A stretch of DNA of 62,114 bases from Lujinxingiaceae bacterium (GCA_013697635.1 JACCWM010000078.1:1-62114), one strand, 5' to 3'; positions 17,371 to 26,322 are shown, numbered from the stretch's first letter. A program made the numbers and translations. Notes: generated by a model from the sequence alone, not told the origin.

Positions 17371-20300
17371 CTACTTGACGCTCCACGCGTCAACGCCAAT
17401 TCGCGCACCGAGCTCAATCTCATAGAACCCCTCGACGCCTGCCTGCCATGGCGAGTGCGTGGTGGGCACGACGTCCTTCCACTCATTGTCGAGCACGGCG
17501 TTGACCACGTGGGCGGCCAGGCGAATGTGCGTCGGCGAGCCGAGTGCGGCGCGCGGGATACGCAGCGACATCGTGTGGTTGTCGCTCGCCAAAAAGTACT
17601 GGCGCCCAGGCACCAGGCGCTGCTGCTGAGTCCAGGCCCCGTCGCGCCGCCAGATGCCGTTGAAGGGGCCCGCGGTGTCGTCGCTCAATTGGCGGGTGGC
17701 GATGGCGTAGTTCGCCAAAAACGGCAGCGAGGCCGTCTGGCCGCTGTACTCCATGCCAAGAGCCGAGGCCGGCTGATCGAAGCTTTCGCGCGTGGCCTCG
17801 ATGTAGATCATCCACGGCTTATAATTGTCCTCAAAAGCCTCGGAGACCAGCGCCAGGTACAGATAATCGGCGTCCCAATCGAGCGCGAAGCCGTCCCACT
17901 CCTGATAGGGCGCCCCGGGTGTCAGGCGCTGAGAGGCGTCGAACTTGCCCAGATCCCCATCGCCATCGAGCGCCACAAGACCGCCGCTCTGGCGCTCGCG
18001 CGCCGTGCCCTGCATCGGCAAAAAGCGCACCGCCGAGATGTTCGCCCGGTTAAACGACGACTCGCCGCCGCCGCTGCCGCCCGTGTAGGGGATGAAGTGG
18101 GCGAAATACGACATGTTGACGCCATCGGAGATCGTCACGCGGTAGAGCTCGTTGGCGTCGAGCTCGACGGGCATCAAGGTCGACTCACCCCAGCGCTCCC
18201 AGTCGACGAGCTGGGGCAAAACCAGCGAGTCGTTGGCCACTTCCTGGCCGTCGGATGCGCGCCGCACGCTGACCTGCTTGACGGCGGCCGTGATTCCCGT
18301 CGAGATCGGGCCGGCGCCGTTGCCGTACACGAGCTGGATGTAGTGACGCCCCGTCCAGGCCGGCTGAAAGTGCGAGATCTCAAGCCCATCATCGGCATCA
18401 CCCCAATTCTCGTAGTGCGGGCGGCCGTGGCTTGTCGACCACGTGCCACCGCCGAGCTGGCGAAACCCAAAGGCCGTGACCTCCTGGACCCGTGCGCTCT
18501 CAGCGCCCCAGAAGCAGCGCGGCGCCGAATGGTGCGAGCGATTGCCCGCGCTCGTAAACTCGGACTCGAGCGCGTAGCAATAGGTGTTGCTGGCAAAGTC
18601 GGCCGAGGCCGCATCGCTCCAGCTCGTCTCGCCAATCGGCCCGGCGACGTGCTGGCCGTTGCGATAGACATGAAAGACCACGCCTTCTTCCTCGTTGGCA
18701 TCAAAGGACAAGCGCAGCCGGCCGCCTTCTTCGCTGACCGCGTGCATGTTGGGCTCGCGCGGAGCCCAGAAGCGGCGAAAATCGCCGTCGTCCTCGACAA
18801 TGTTGATCGCCTCGGCGCTGGTCGTGCCCACAACAAGCGTGATCTCGAGTGTGTTTTGCTCCGCAAGCTGCGCGACGCTCAAAAAGGCGTCACCGACCTC
18901 GGCGCCGTTGAGCTTGACCGAACCCACGGCAAAGACGCCGCCCGTGGCGCCCTCTTGGGCCGCAGGCAGCGCGATGGTGACCGTGATGCGCTTGCCCCGG
19001 TAGGGCAGATCGACGAGCGTGAGCTCCTCGCTCTCGGCCAACCAGTCGTTTCGAAGCGTGCGCGTTACGAAGGGGCGAAAACGCACGCCCTGCTGGGTGG
19101 CCTCCAGGCCGAAGACGCCCTTGACGATCGCGCCGGTGTAGCCGGCCACCGACCACAGTTGGCGGCGCGAGTTGACCACCGGCCCGGAGTAGGCGCCGTC
19201 CTCAAACCAGTTGGCGAGCGTCAAAAACTCGAAGTTCTCCATGTTCGACAAATTGAGCGCCGCGCCGCGCGCCAGACTCTCCAGATCGTGGTCGAAGACG
19301 GCGTCATTGCCCACCTCACGCGCCGCAAGCAGCGCGTAGGCCGTCACAAACGGCCAGATCCCACGGTTGTGGTACACCGGAATCAGCGGCTGCTGGGGCC
19401 ACAACACCGGCGGCCCAACCACCGAGTGCGGATACTTCGAGACGATGCTGCGCGCGTCAGCCTCGCTCGTCATGCCTTGCAAGACGGCCAACGAGAGGCC
19501 GAGCAAATCGTATTTGTGCAACGCGGCCTGATCGAGCTCGGTGGTCTTCATCGCCGAATACATGCCCACGTTGGCAAGCCACATCTGCGCTTTGAGCGCG
19601 CCGGAAAGCTCGCCGGCCCAGCCCGCATAGCGCGCGGCCTTGGCGGCGTCGCCCTTTTCTTCGGCCAGCGCCGCGGCGACTTGCAGGATCGCGAAGTGGC
19701 CGACATTGGTCGAGAGCGTCTTGGACATGGCGATGTGCACCGTGTCCTGGGCCGTCCAGCTCGGATAGGACTGCTCGCGCCAGTCCAAAAACGACTGCTC
19801 GCCGCGATAAAGCCCGTCGGCGGCATCGAAGACCATGCGCCGGTCCTGCTCGATGGTGTTGACCAGGGCGTCAAACGTGCGATCGCGAAAGGCCGTGCGC
19901 TCGGCGCCGTCGAGAAACTTCATCACCTCCCAGGCACCGATAGCCCAGACCACACGGTCCGTGCTCACCGGATAGGAGCCGCCCGTGCCGGTGTCCTGCA
20001 CGACCTGCAAATCGCCGCCGCCTTTGCGCTCGGAGAGCTTGAAGTCGAGCGAGTTCTTCGAGCGCGTCGGGTCGGCAAAGGCCAGGCCCAGATCGACCGC
20101 ATAGGCCGTGTCGCGCGTCCAGACATAATTCCATTTGGCGCCGGTCTCAAAGCAATTGCAGTCCACGCCGTTGCCGTGATTGAAGGCGCCGTCCGAGATC
20201 GAGCTCACGCTGTTCTGGCGGATCTCCTCGATCGACATGGCAAAGAGCGCGTCGAAGAGGTGGTTGCCCGAGCGCAGGACCATCTGTCCGGCCTGCTCCT

Positions 20301-20862
20301 CAAAGCTGACCTGCTTGCTCGACGGATCGTTGTCGCGAAGGCTCGCCGTGGTCTTCAAGACGTAGGCGCGCAGATCATCGTCATCGTTTTTGCGAACGCT
20401 CACCGTGGCCGTCTCACCGTCCCAGGTGCGCGCGCTCGTCAGGCCGCCGGGCGTGTCCGTGCCCTCGCCAGTGGTGAACTTGAAGCTGTGCTCCTTGGCC
20501 ATGGCGCGCCCTTTTGCGTCCTTGATCCCAGGCGTCAAGGTGACCGTGTAGATCGTGCGCGCCTGCAGATTCTCGCTGGGGCGAAAACTCGCCTGCAAAC
20601 TCGGACCATCCCAGCTCCAGGCACCCGAGACGTCAGGATCGAGATAAAACGTGCTCGCCTTGAGGCTTGCCGGGTCGAGCGCGCGATTAAACGTCACCAC
20701 CACCTCGACGTCTCGCGAGACGTTCGTGGCATTGCCGACCGGAGTCGTCGAGACGACCGAGGGCCCCGCGCCGCCAGGCCCATCGGTGTCATCATCGCCC
20801 GCACAGGCGGCCACGAACAGGCTGCAAAGAGCGCAAAGGGTGATACGCGCAAAAATCTTCAT
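17371..20862 (-). CDS. Large lipoprotein with Big_5-like, (alpha/alpha)6 glycosidase-like and C-terminal carbohydrate-binding-like domains
   Basis: The 1163-aa product starts at MKIFARITLCALCSLFVAAC, a lipoprotein signal with lipobox VAAC; an upstream in-frame ATG (20880) lacks a ribosome site. Residues about 30-130 look like a Big_5/SbsA Ig-like domain (VSTTPVGNATNVSRDVEVVV). Residues about 200-650 resemble a six-hairpin glycosidase: KWNYVWTRDTAYAVDLGLA near 243 and RGEQSFLDWREQSYPSWTAQ near 345 are characteristic acidic and aromatic motifs. The final 200 residues (LDWDADYLYLALVSEAFED) look like a CBM9-type or DOMON-like domain. It probably works at the cell surface on glycans; substrate unknown. 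Confidence 0.75.
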   Translation of the reverse strand: MKIFARITLCALCSLFVAACAGDDDTDGPGGAGPSVVSTTPVGNATNVSRDVEVVVTFNRALDPASLKASTFYLDPDVSGAWSWDGPSLQASFRPSENLQARTIYTVTLTPGIKDAKGRAMAKEHSFKFTTGEGTDTPGGLTSARTWDGETATVSVRKNDDDDLRAYVLKTTASLRDNDPSSKQVSFEEQAGQMVLRSGNHLFDALFAMSIEEIRQNSVSSISDGAFNHGNGVDCNCFETGAKWNYVWTRDTAYAVDLGLAFADPTRSKNSLDFKLSERKGGGDLQVVQDTGTGGSYPVSTDRVVWAIGAWEVMKFLDGAERTAFRDRTFDALVNTIEQDRRMVFDAADGLYRGEQSFLDWREQSYPSWTAQDTVHIAMSKTLSTNVGHFAILQVAAALAEEKGDAAKAARYAGWAGELSGALKAQMWLANVGMYSAMKTTELDQAALHKYDLLGLSLAVLQGMTSEADARSIVSKYPHSVVGPPVLWPQQPLIPVYHNRGIWPFVTAYALLAAREVGNDAVFDHDLESLARGAALNLSNMENFEFLTLANWFEDGAYSGPVVNSRRQLWSVAGYTGAIVKGVFGLEATQQGVRFRPFVTRTLRNDWLAESEELTLVDLPYRGKRITVTIALPAAQEGATGGVFAVGSVKLNGAEVGDAFLSVAQLAEQNTLEITLVVGTTSAEAINIVEDDGDFRRFWAPREPNMHAVSEEGGRLRLSFDANEEEGVVFHVYRNGQHVAGPIGETSWSDAASADFASNTYCYALESEFTSAGNRSHHSAPRCFWGAESARVQEVTAFGFRQLGGGTWSTSHGRPHYENWGDADDGLEISHFQPAWTGRHYIQLVYGNGAGPISTGITAAVKQVSVRRASDGQEVANDSLVLPQLVDWERWGESTLMPVELDANELYRVTISDGVNMSYFAHFIPYTGGSGGGESSFNRANISAVRFLPMQGTARERQSGGLVALDGDGDLGKFDASQRLTPGAPYQEWDGFALDWDADYLYLALVSEAFEDNYKPWMIYIEATRESFDQPASALGMEYSGQTASLPFLANYAIATRQLSDDTAGPFNGIWRRDGAWTQQQRLVPGRQYFLASDNHTMSLRIPRAALGSPTHIRLAAHVVNAVLDNEWKDVVPTTHSPWQAGVEGFYEIELGARIGVDAWSVK

Positions 20863-21031
20863 GGTCTGGTGGCGCTCCATTGAAACCCAAATGATTGAAA
20901 AGGCTTGTGAAAGTCTGAGAGTTCGACCCGGCTAACGTGTAGGCGAAAGGGTAGCCGTTTGGGGCTATGCAAGTCAAACAATGTTGGTTAGAAGGGAGCG
21001 AGCACATCAAACCCGATTTTGGAGTAAAGCG

Positions 21032-22108
21032 ATGGCGAGCATCAAGGCGTTTTGGCAGGCACTATGTTACGGAAAGAGCGACCGCACGCGCAATTGGAAG
21101 CGCGACGAGTCCGTGGCGCTTCGCTACGAGTTGGAGACCGGCGCGCTCAGCGGCGTGCGCCTTCAAGAGCCTGCCGACAAGATATCCTTTCTGGGTCCGG
21201 TGGACCGCGGCGACGTGCTGTGCAAGAGCGGCACCTTCGATTACCAGAAGAGTCTGGGCCTGGTTCTGCACACCAACAACGACGACCTGCTCTACGAGAT
21301 GGAGCTCTACGCCAACTTTCCAGGCGAGCTTGGCTGCAAGGGCGAGTCGCTCAAGGTCTCACCCACGACGAGCGCCGAGCAGGTCGAGGCGCTTTTGGGC
21401 GAGCCCGATGACCGCCAACGCCTGCCCGGCGGCGAGCTGCACCTGAGCTACGAGCGCGGCGCGTTCGTCTCGACCTTCGAGTTCACCCACGACGGCCTGT
21501 TCACCATGCTCGCCTTGACCGACTACGGCACGCTCAACGGCGCCGACTCCGACGCCTCGGCCAAGTGGCGCCGCGACTCGTCCGTAGAGCTGGCCTTCGA
21601 CTTTTCGACCAACGCCTTGAGCGGCATCGGCCTTGGCGAGCCGTATGCGCGCCTGGCCTTTTTGGGCTCTCCGGAGAGCGACGAGGTCATGATGGGCAAC
21701 CTCGAGTACCCCTCGATGGGTCTATCGATCACGCTCAACAAGGAGCTCACCCTGGGCGAGTTCTACATCGCCAACAGCTTCGCCGGCGCGCTGAGTTTCG
21801 CCGACCAGAGCTTCGTTTTGACCGAGCAAACCACCCCCGACGAGCTCACCGCGCGCTTTGGCGAGCCCTACTTTGCCAGCCTCGACGACGAGGGCCACGA
21901 GTACGTGGTCTTCTACGAGTTTGGCGGAAATCTGGAGTGGTGGTTCGCCTTTGACGGCCAAGAGCGCCGATTTTTGCAGGGCTGCGTGACCACCCGCCCG
22001 CTGCTAGCCGACGAAGACACCCGGGCCAACTACCGCATCGACAAGGCCTGGCCGCCCGGGGGTGGGCGCCTCGATGCGCAAGTCTCCATGCCGATTCCCC
22101 AGGATTGA
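21032..22108 (+). CDS. Unknown protein made of two tandem copies of one domain
   Basis: The 358-aa protein starts MASIKAFWQALCYG, with GGAG eight bases before the ATG. No signal peptide or membrane segment is seen. It contains an internal duplication: RDESVALRYELETGALSGVR (about 25-45) is echoed by RDSSVELAFDFSTNALSGIG (about 185-205), and AEQVEALLGEP (117-127) by PDELTARFGEP. Each copy is roughly 150 residues and ends in an aromatic-rich strand pair. I do not recognise the family. It is alone between the divergent lipoprotein gene and a hairpin-rich intergenic region. Confidence 0.72.
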   Translation: MASIKAFWQALCYGKSDRTRNWKRDESVALRYELETGALSGVRLQEPADKISFLGPVDRGDVLCKSGTFDYQKSLGLVLHTNNDDLLYEMELYANFPGELGCKGESLKVSPTTSAEQVEALLGEPDDRQRLPGGELHLSYERGAFVSTFEFTHDGLFTMLALTDYGTLNGADSDASAKWRRDSSVELAFDFSTNALSGIGLGEPYARLAFLGSPESDEVMMGNLEYPSMGLSITLNKELTLGEFYIANSFAGALSFADQSFVLTEQTTPDELTARFGEPYFASLDDEGHEYVVFYEFGGNLEWWFAFDGQERRFLQGCVTTRPLLADEDTRANYRIDKAWPPGGGRLDAQVSMPIPQD

Positions 22109-22124
22109 AGCCCGGCTTCACCCG

Positions 22125-22146
22125 CCTGGGGGCTTGTTCCCCCAGG
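22125..22146 (+). terminator. Hairpin after the duplicated-domain gene
   Basis: CCTGGGGG-CTTGTT-CCCCCAGG is a perfect 8-bp stem starting 17 bases after the stop codon. No T-run follows, so termination efficiency is uncertain. Confidence 0.5.
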
Positions 22147-22310
22147 TGGCGCACCCGGCGGACGTTAGCGCGTGGCCGGCCGCCGGCGTCAGGGGGTCAG
22201 GGGGCCCGACGGACCGCCCGACACATGGCTGTGGTCGACGGACCGCCCGATACATGGCTGTGGTCGACGGACCGACCGACACGACGTCCGCCTGGGGGAA
22301 CAAGCCCCCA
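22127..22310. repeat. 20-bp inverted repeat flanking tandem repeats
   Basis: Positions 22127-22146 and 22291-22310 are exact reverse complements (TGGGGGCTTGTTCCCCCAGG and its complement). Each arm can also fold on itself. They bracket about 145 bases without coding content, including the 29-bp tandem repeats. This looks like a small mobile-element remnant or paired transcription-stop hairpins; no target duplication was identified. Confidence 0.6.
22208..22282. repeat. 29-bp tandem repeat, 2.6 copies
   Basis: Units start at 22208, 22237 and 22266 and begin GACGGACCG. The first two differ at one base; the third is partial with one change in the overlap. Function unknown; lies between the arms of the inverted repeat. 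Confidence 0.85.
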
Positions 22311-22385
22311 CCGTTTCAGATACAGCGCCCCCCGTGGCAGGCAAGCCTGCCGGGTGCATTCGAGATAATAACGTCGCTGCCTAAA

Positions 22386-22730
22386 TCAATGTGCACCGGC
22401 GCGCCGGGCTCCGAAAAGACCCACGCGCAAGAGAGCCGCAACGGCGGAGTGTTCGCTGAAACGAAATGCAACAAAGAGCTCCGAGGGGATGCCCGTTGCG
22501 GCCTGACTGTTTTGCGGCCCCCAGAGCATGAAAGCGCCGACGTAGCCGCCAATACCCAATGCTAGGCGGTCGTAGTGGCGTGGTGTATTGGGTCGGTCCA
22601 CGGGCCAGCCGGTTGCGGTCGTGCTCGCAACACAGAATACCAACACACAGAAAGACACGACGGTGAGAATTTCTCGAGGGAGACGGTAAGTCTTCTCGCT
22701 GCGACGTTGATATTCAAAGGGTTTTGGCAT
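22386..22730 (-). CDS. Hypothetical small membrane protein
   Basis: A possible 114-aa protein divergent from rimO. It has a basic N-terminus (MPKPFEYQRRSEKTYRLPRE) followed by two hydrophobic segments, ILTVVSFCVLVFCVAS and LALGIGGYVGAFMLWG, a plausible helical hairpin. The ribosome site is weak (AAAGGG, about 12 bases before the ATG). No family recognised and no close neighbour supports it, so it may be spurious. Confidence 0.42.
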   Translation of the reverse strand: MPKPFEYQRRSEKTYRLPREILTVVSFCVLVFCVASTTATGWPVDRPNTPRHYDRLALGIGGYVGAFMLWGPQNSQAATGIPSELFVAFRFSEHSAVAALLRVGLFGARRAGAH

Positions 22731-22836
22731 AGCTTGTGCGCCCTTTGGGAATCCGGCGGCGCCGGCGTTGTTTTTGGTTCGACGTTGATTCTTTTTCGCC
22801 CCGTCTGGGGCAGACCTCGATTGGAAGTAGCAGAAG

Positions 22837-24225
22837 ATGCGTAAGAAAGTTCATATGATTTCGCTGGGTTGCCCGAAAAATCGCGTTGACTCCGAGGTGA
22901 TGGTCGGCCTGATTCAACAAGACGACGAATTCGACATGGTCGGCGACATCGAGCAGGCCGACTTTGTCGTGGTCAACACCTGCGGCTTCATCGACGCGGC
23001 CAAAGAGGAGTCGGTCAACACGATCCTCGAGATGGTCGAGCTCAAGAATCAGGGCCGCCTGCAAAAGGTGATCGTCACCGGCTGTCTGTCCCAGCGCTAC
23101 TCCGGAGATCTCGAGCTCGAGATCCCCGAGGTCGACGCGATCCTCGGCACCCAGACCTTCACCTCGATCAACCGCGCCCTGCACGGCACGCTCGAGCACA
23201 AGACTTACATCCAGCCGGGCAGCTTCATCATGGACAACGAGGTCGCCCGCACCAACACGGTGCGCGGCGGCACGGCTTATCTGAAGATCGCCGAGGGTTG
23301 CTCGCGCACCTGCAGCTTTTGCATCATCCCCAAGATCCGCGGCAACCAGCAAAGCCGCACGATCGAGGACGTCGTGCTCGAGGCCAGAAAGCTCGGCCGC
23401 GCTGGCGTCAAAGAGGTGATCTTGGTCGCCCAGGACATGACCAGCTACGGCGTCGACCTCGACCCCAAGGCCAACCGCGACTATCTCGCGCGCCTGCTCC
23501 ACCGCCTCAGCGACGAGGCCGAAGAGATCGACTGGGTGCGCCTGCTCTACATGTACCCCTGGAATTTCACCGACGAGCTCGTCGAGATCTTTCGCGCCGA
23601 CAACCGCATCCTTCCCTACGTCGACATGCCCTTGCAGCACATCAGCAAGCGCGTCTTGAAGTCGATGCGCCGCAACATCCAGCGCGATGCCCAGATGAAC
23701 CTCATCGAGCGCCTGCGCTCGATCGACGACCTGGTGCTTCGCACGACCTTTATCGCCGGCTACCCCGGCGAGACCGACGCCGAGTTCCAGGAGCTCTACG
23801 ACTGGGTCAAGGAGGTCGAGTTCGACCGCGTCGGCGTCTTCACCTTCAGCCCCGAAGAGGGCACGCTGGCGGCAACCCTCGACGATCCCGTCGAGGAGCA
23901 CGTCAAGCACGAGCGCCGCGACGCCCTGATGAGTCTGCAACAAGAGATCAGCCTTCGCAAAAACGAGTTGTGGATCGGCACCCGCACCGAGGTGCTCGTC
24001 GACGGCGTCTCCGAGGAGCACGAGTTCGTCCTCGAAGGCCGCCACTACGGCCAGGCCCCCGACATCGACGGCGTTGTCTACCTCTCCTTTGACTACGGCG
24101 GCGAGATGCCCACCCCGGGCGACTTCGTCGAGGTCGAGATCCAGCAGGCCACCGAATACGACCTGATGGGTGTCGTAATCCCCAAAGACCCGCTCAACCT
24201 GGGCAGCGGCGATCTGCGCATCTAA
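22837..24225 (+). CDS. rimO: Ribosomal protein uS12 methylthiotransferase RimO
   Basis: The 462-aa radical-SAM enzyme adds a beta-methylthio group to the conserved aspartate of ribosomal protein S12. MISLGCPKNRVDSE, NTCGFI and TGCLSQRY give Cys12, Cys49 and Cys83 of the UPF0004 iron-sulfur cluster. CSRTCSFC (Cys155, 159, 162) is the radical-SAM cluster site, and a C-terminal TRAM domain starts near 385. The SLGCPKN/RVDSE start separates RimO from MiaB. The gene is intact. Its last 29 codons plus stop occur again 2.2 kb downstream with only silent differences, suggesting its 3' end has been a recombination or integration target. Confidence 0.95.
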   Translation: MRKKVHMISLGCPKNRVDSEVMVGLIQQDDEFDMVGDIEQADFVVVNTCGFIDAAKEESVNTILEMVELKNQGRLQKVIVTGCLSQRYSGDLELEIPEVDAILGTQTFTSINRALHGTLEHKTYIQPGSFIMDNEVARTNTVRGGTAYLKIAEGCSRTCSFCIIPKIRGNQQSRTIEDVVLEARKLGRAGVKEVILVAQDMTSYGVDLDPKANRDYLARLLHRLSDEAEEIDWVRLLYMYPWNFTDELVEIFRADNRILPYVDMPLQHISKRVLKSMRRNIQRDAQMNLIERLRSIDDLVLRTTFIAGYPGETDAEFQELYDWVKEVEFDRVGVFTFSPEEGTLAATLDDPVEEHVKHERRDALMSLQQEISLRKNELWIGTRTEVLVDGVSEEHEFVLEGRHYGQAPDIDGVVYLSFDYGGEMPTPGDFVEVEIQQATEYDLMGVVIPKDPLNLGSGDLRI

Positions 24226-24427
24226 AAGGCCTTTGACCCCAAAGCCATACTTTGTACCTGGCGCGACTCAGCGCTCGGGGTCGCCAACTGTACACAATAC
24301 GTGGCATCGACAGCTAGATGCGCTCGACAGAAGTCATAACACGCTTCGCCCTTCGCCTTTCGCGTTCAGGTCGCCGGGGGAGTGGGTTAGTGGGGAATGT
24401 GAGTAGGCAGAGACGTTGCCGAGAGCT

Positions 24428-24772
24428 TCATTGTGGCACCTCTGGAGCAGTATCTCTGGCATCAAGCGGCCCCATATGGATGAAAATCTCTTCGACGCTG
24501 CGCCTGTCTTTATCGGCCGTTGCAGACTCGTGGCTATAAAAGAATCGTGCGTCCCTTCCACGTTCAAATGCCTTTAATTCAGCAAACAGAATCTTGAGGC
24601 CGGTCAAAAAAGCTTGCCATACAGTGGCGCCATAGATCGGCATTTTGCGTGGCTTATCGGCCGTGCCATAGACGACACGGCAAACAAAGATCGTTTTGTA
24701 AGTCTCGACCGTGAGCGAAACGTCGAACTGAGTCACATCGTTGTCTATCCGGACAAAGAACGATTCAGCCAA
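24428..24772 (-). CDS. Small protein, possible immunity-type (DUF6968-like) family
   Basis: About 114 aa from a TTG start without a clear ribosome site; the true start is uncertain. The core, IYGATVWQAFLTGLKILFAEL, resembles the G-x-D-x-x-QAL-hydrophobic helix of small immunity-like proteins found beside polymorphic toxins (DUF6968-like). That likeness is from memory and is weak. It ends HMGPLDARDTAPEVPQ. It lies 100 bases downstream of a DUF4288 gene, on the same strand, in the mosaic segment after rimO. Just upstream is a 24-bp sequence copied exactly from inside the neighbouring lipoprotein gene, so the 5' end may be a recombination product. Confidence 0.5.
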   Translation of the reverse strand: MAESFFVRIDNDVTQFDVSLTVETYKTIFVCRVVYGTADKPRKMPIYGATVWQAFLTGLKILFAELKAFERGRDARFFYSHESATADKDRRSVEEIFIHMGPLDARDTAPEVPQ

Positions 24773-24783
24773 GACACAAGCAG

Positions 24784-24807
24784 GAGCTGCCGCTGCCTTC
24801 GGCGACG
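24784..24807. repeat. 24-bp exact direct repeat, second copy at 25688-25711
   Basis: The two copies are identical and in the same orientation. One lies within the lipoprotein coding sequence (encoding VAEGSGSS on the minus strand), the other directly upstream of the small immunity-like gene. It marks a past duplication or deletion joint between the cassettes. Confidence 0.85.
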
Positions 24808-24872
24808 ACGCTTTTTCGAAGGCTTTTTATGAATATATGCAGCGCTTCGACAGGCAGTTTATGAAGTGTGTT

Positions 24873-25214
24873 TCAGGGGTCGTTTGAGACCGTAAAGGCT
24901 TCGCCAAGATCGTCGACAAAACGTGCATAAAGCTCGGTCACATCATCAAGCGAATCGTAAAGCACCGGACGTACGTCGAGTATTTGCTTCAAGGTCCAGG
25001 TGATACGGTCGCCGAACTTGTTTTCAAAGCCATGCGGCTGACCGGCGTAGTCCAGGACCTTTTGACGGGCATGATCCTGCGAATCGGCCTTAATGAGCAG
25101 AAAGCTCTGTTCGAAGAGCGGAGCGCGTTCGTTGTCCGTTGAAGACGACTCTGAGACTAAGATCACAAAGTAGTACTTTTCCAAGAGATTGTTGGTTGTC
25201 GGTTCGGTGGTCAT
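24873..25214 (-). CDS. DUF4288-like small protein, possible orphan immunity protein
   Basis: The 113-aa soluble protein has the layout of DUF4288 proteins: KYYFVILVSES as the first strand, FEQSFLLIKADSQDHARQKV as a beta-strand plus helix, then WTLKQILDVRPVLYD. DUF4288 members are often immunity or accessory genes in contact-dependent and polymorphic toxin loci. It begins 7 bases after the lipoprotein stop codon, implying co-transcription. No toxin-like gene with a recognisable nuclease or secretion domain is present here, so any immunity role would be as an orphan. Base composition is less GC-biased than the surrounding genes, consistent with transfer. Confidence 0.6.
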   Translation of the reverse strand: MTTEPTTNNLLEKYYFVILVSESSSTDNERAPLFEQSFLLIKADSQDHARQKVLDYAGQPHGFENKFGDRITWTLKQILDVRPVLYDSLDDVTELYARFVDDLGEAFTVSNDP

Positions 25215-25221
25215 ACGCTCT

Positions 25222-26139
25222 TCATTTGGCGAAACGGTTATCGTTCAAGAGTTTCCATGCTTTTTTGCTGTCCGCATCTTTTCCTTTCTTGATGTCACCA
25301 AGCCGCGACGTAAGCAGCTGTGATGGAAATTCTTGGCGGATTTTTGCTTGGCGGCACCTGCTAATAAATGTATCCGCGATTTCATCGAGATTTTCATTGG
25401 CCAAACAACTTTGTGCCGTGCACAGACCGTAATCATCCGCACAAGCTGTCCAACAACCACGATACTCAAGAGCATCGCTGCTTGCGGAACTACAGTGATT
25501 ACTACAACTATCATACACAGACTCACAGTCTTGCCAAATCGCCGCGCAGCCATGGCTGCTCCACTCAAAGACGCCGCTGACATAATCGAGCACGAGCGGC
25601 GACGAGCCCATGACGAAGACTTCGCCTGCAAACGAACCCATGACGTATGTGCTCGTATGCTCATTCAGGGTGAAGTTGAGCGTCGACGAGCTGCCGCTGC
25701 CTTCGGCGACGTAGGACTGGCCGTTGCCGTCTTGAATCGAGAAATAGCCCCTGTAGGTGCCCGTCACGCCGACAGGCACCTCGGTTCTAAAGGAGCTCAA
25801 AACGCCAGAGGGCTCCGTGGGCGTTGCATTCCTGAACTCGATGCCGAAGACATCAAGCCCCTCGGCCTGCCCCGATGTGACGTCGCCATAATAGATGCTG
25901 CCCTTGGTGCGCTTGATCTGGTCGCCCCTGATGTGCTTGCCCTCGACATAGAGTGACCAGCTGGCGCACTCAGTGCCCGCAGCCGCCGGGTCGGCGTTGC
26001 GATCGTCAGGATCACCGCACGAGGCCAGGGCGGCGGTTGCCGCGATCAGAGGCTGGGTCGGTGACAAAGGTGGTCGCTGTTTGGGAGAAGCAGACGAAGC
26101 CGTCGAGAACGAGGGAGTTGATATACATCGTGACCTCAT
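25222..26139 (-). CDS. Cys-rich lipoprotein-like protein with uncertain 5' end
   Basis: A probable secreted lipoprotein: PLIAATAALASCGDPDD has a hydrophobic stretch ending in lipobox LASC. The N-terminus is unconvincing. The ATG at 26139 gives a 40-residue leader with little hydrophobicity, and the nearer TTG at 26067 gives no basic residues. Neither has a ribosome site, so the 5' end may have been lost by rearrangement. The middle (about 150 residues) is beta-rich, and CAAIWQDCESVYDSCSNHCS begins a Cys-rich segment, spacing similar to the lipoprotein at 26774. A basic tail (DIKKGKDADSKKAWKLLNDN) follows. Unknown family. Confidence 0.6.
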   Translation of the reverse strand: MRSRCISTPSFSTASSASPKQRPPLSPTQPLIAATAALASCGDPDDRNADPAAAGTECASWSLYVEGKHIRGDQIKRTKGSIYYGDVTSGQAEGLDVFGIEFRNATPTEPSGVLSSFRTEVPVGVTGTYRGYFSIQDGNGQSYVAEGSGSSSTLNFTLNEHTSTYVMGSFAGEVFVMGSSPLVLDYVSGVFEWSSHGCAAIWQDCESVYDSCSNHCSSASSDALEYRGCWTACADDYGLCTAQSCLANENLDEIADTFISRCRQAKIRQEFPSQLLTSRLGDIKKGKDADSKKAWKLLNDNRFAK

Positions 26140-26322
26140 AACGAGCGGTGACGAAGGGTTTCGAATGGGCGGGCGCGAGCGTCGAAGCGGTTGGCCGGGT
26201 ATTCGAATGGTTGTTTTTGTGCACATGTAGCGTGTGGGCGACGAGTCAAATGAGCGTGTTTGCGCTGTATGAGCGCCACGGCGGCAACTCGAGTCATCGC
26301 GTTCGCGCTGTCGAGCGCGGCG

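Noticed and set aside
17353-20883. 1176-residue open frame on the plus strand across the glycosidase-like gene
   Set aside because: It is the antisense frame of a well-supported lipoprotein gene; its composition is Arg/His/Ala-rich with no recognisable motif and no ribosome site.
22062-22565. 167-residue open frame on the plus strand over the inverted and tandem repeats
   Set aside because: Low-complexity and overlaps the hairpin terminator region; no ribosome site.
25333-25956. 207-residue plus-strand frame within the lipoprotein gene
   Set aside because: Antisense shadow of the lipoprotein coding sequence.
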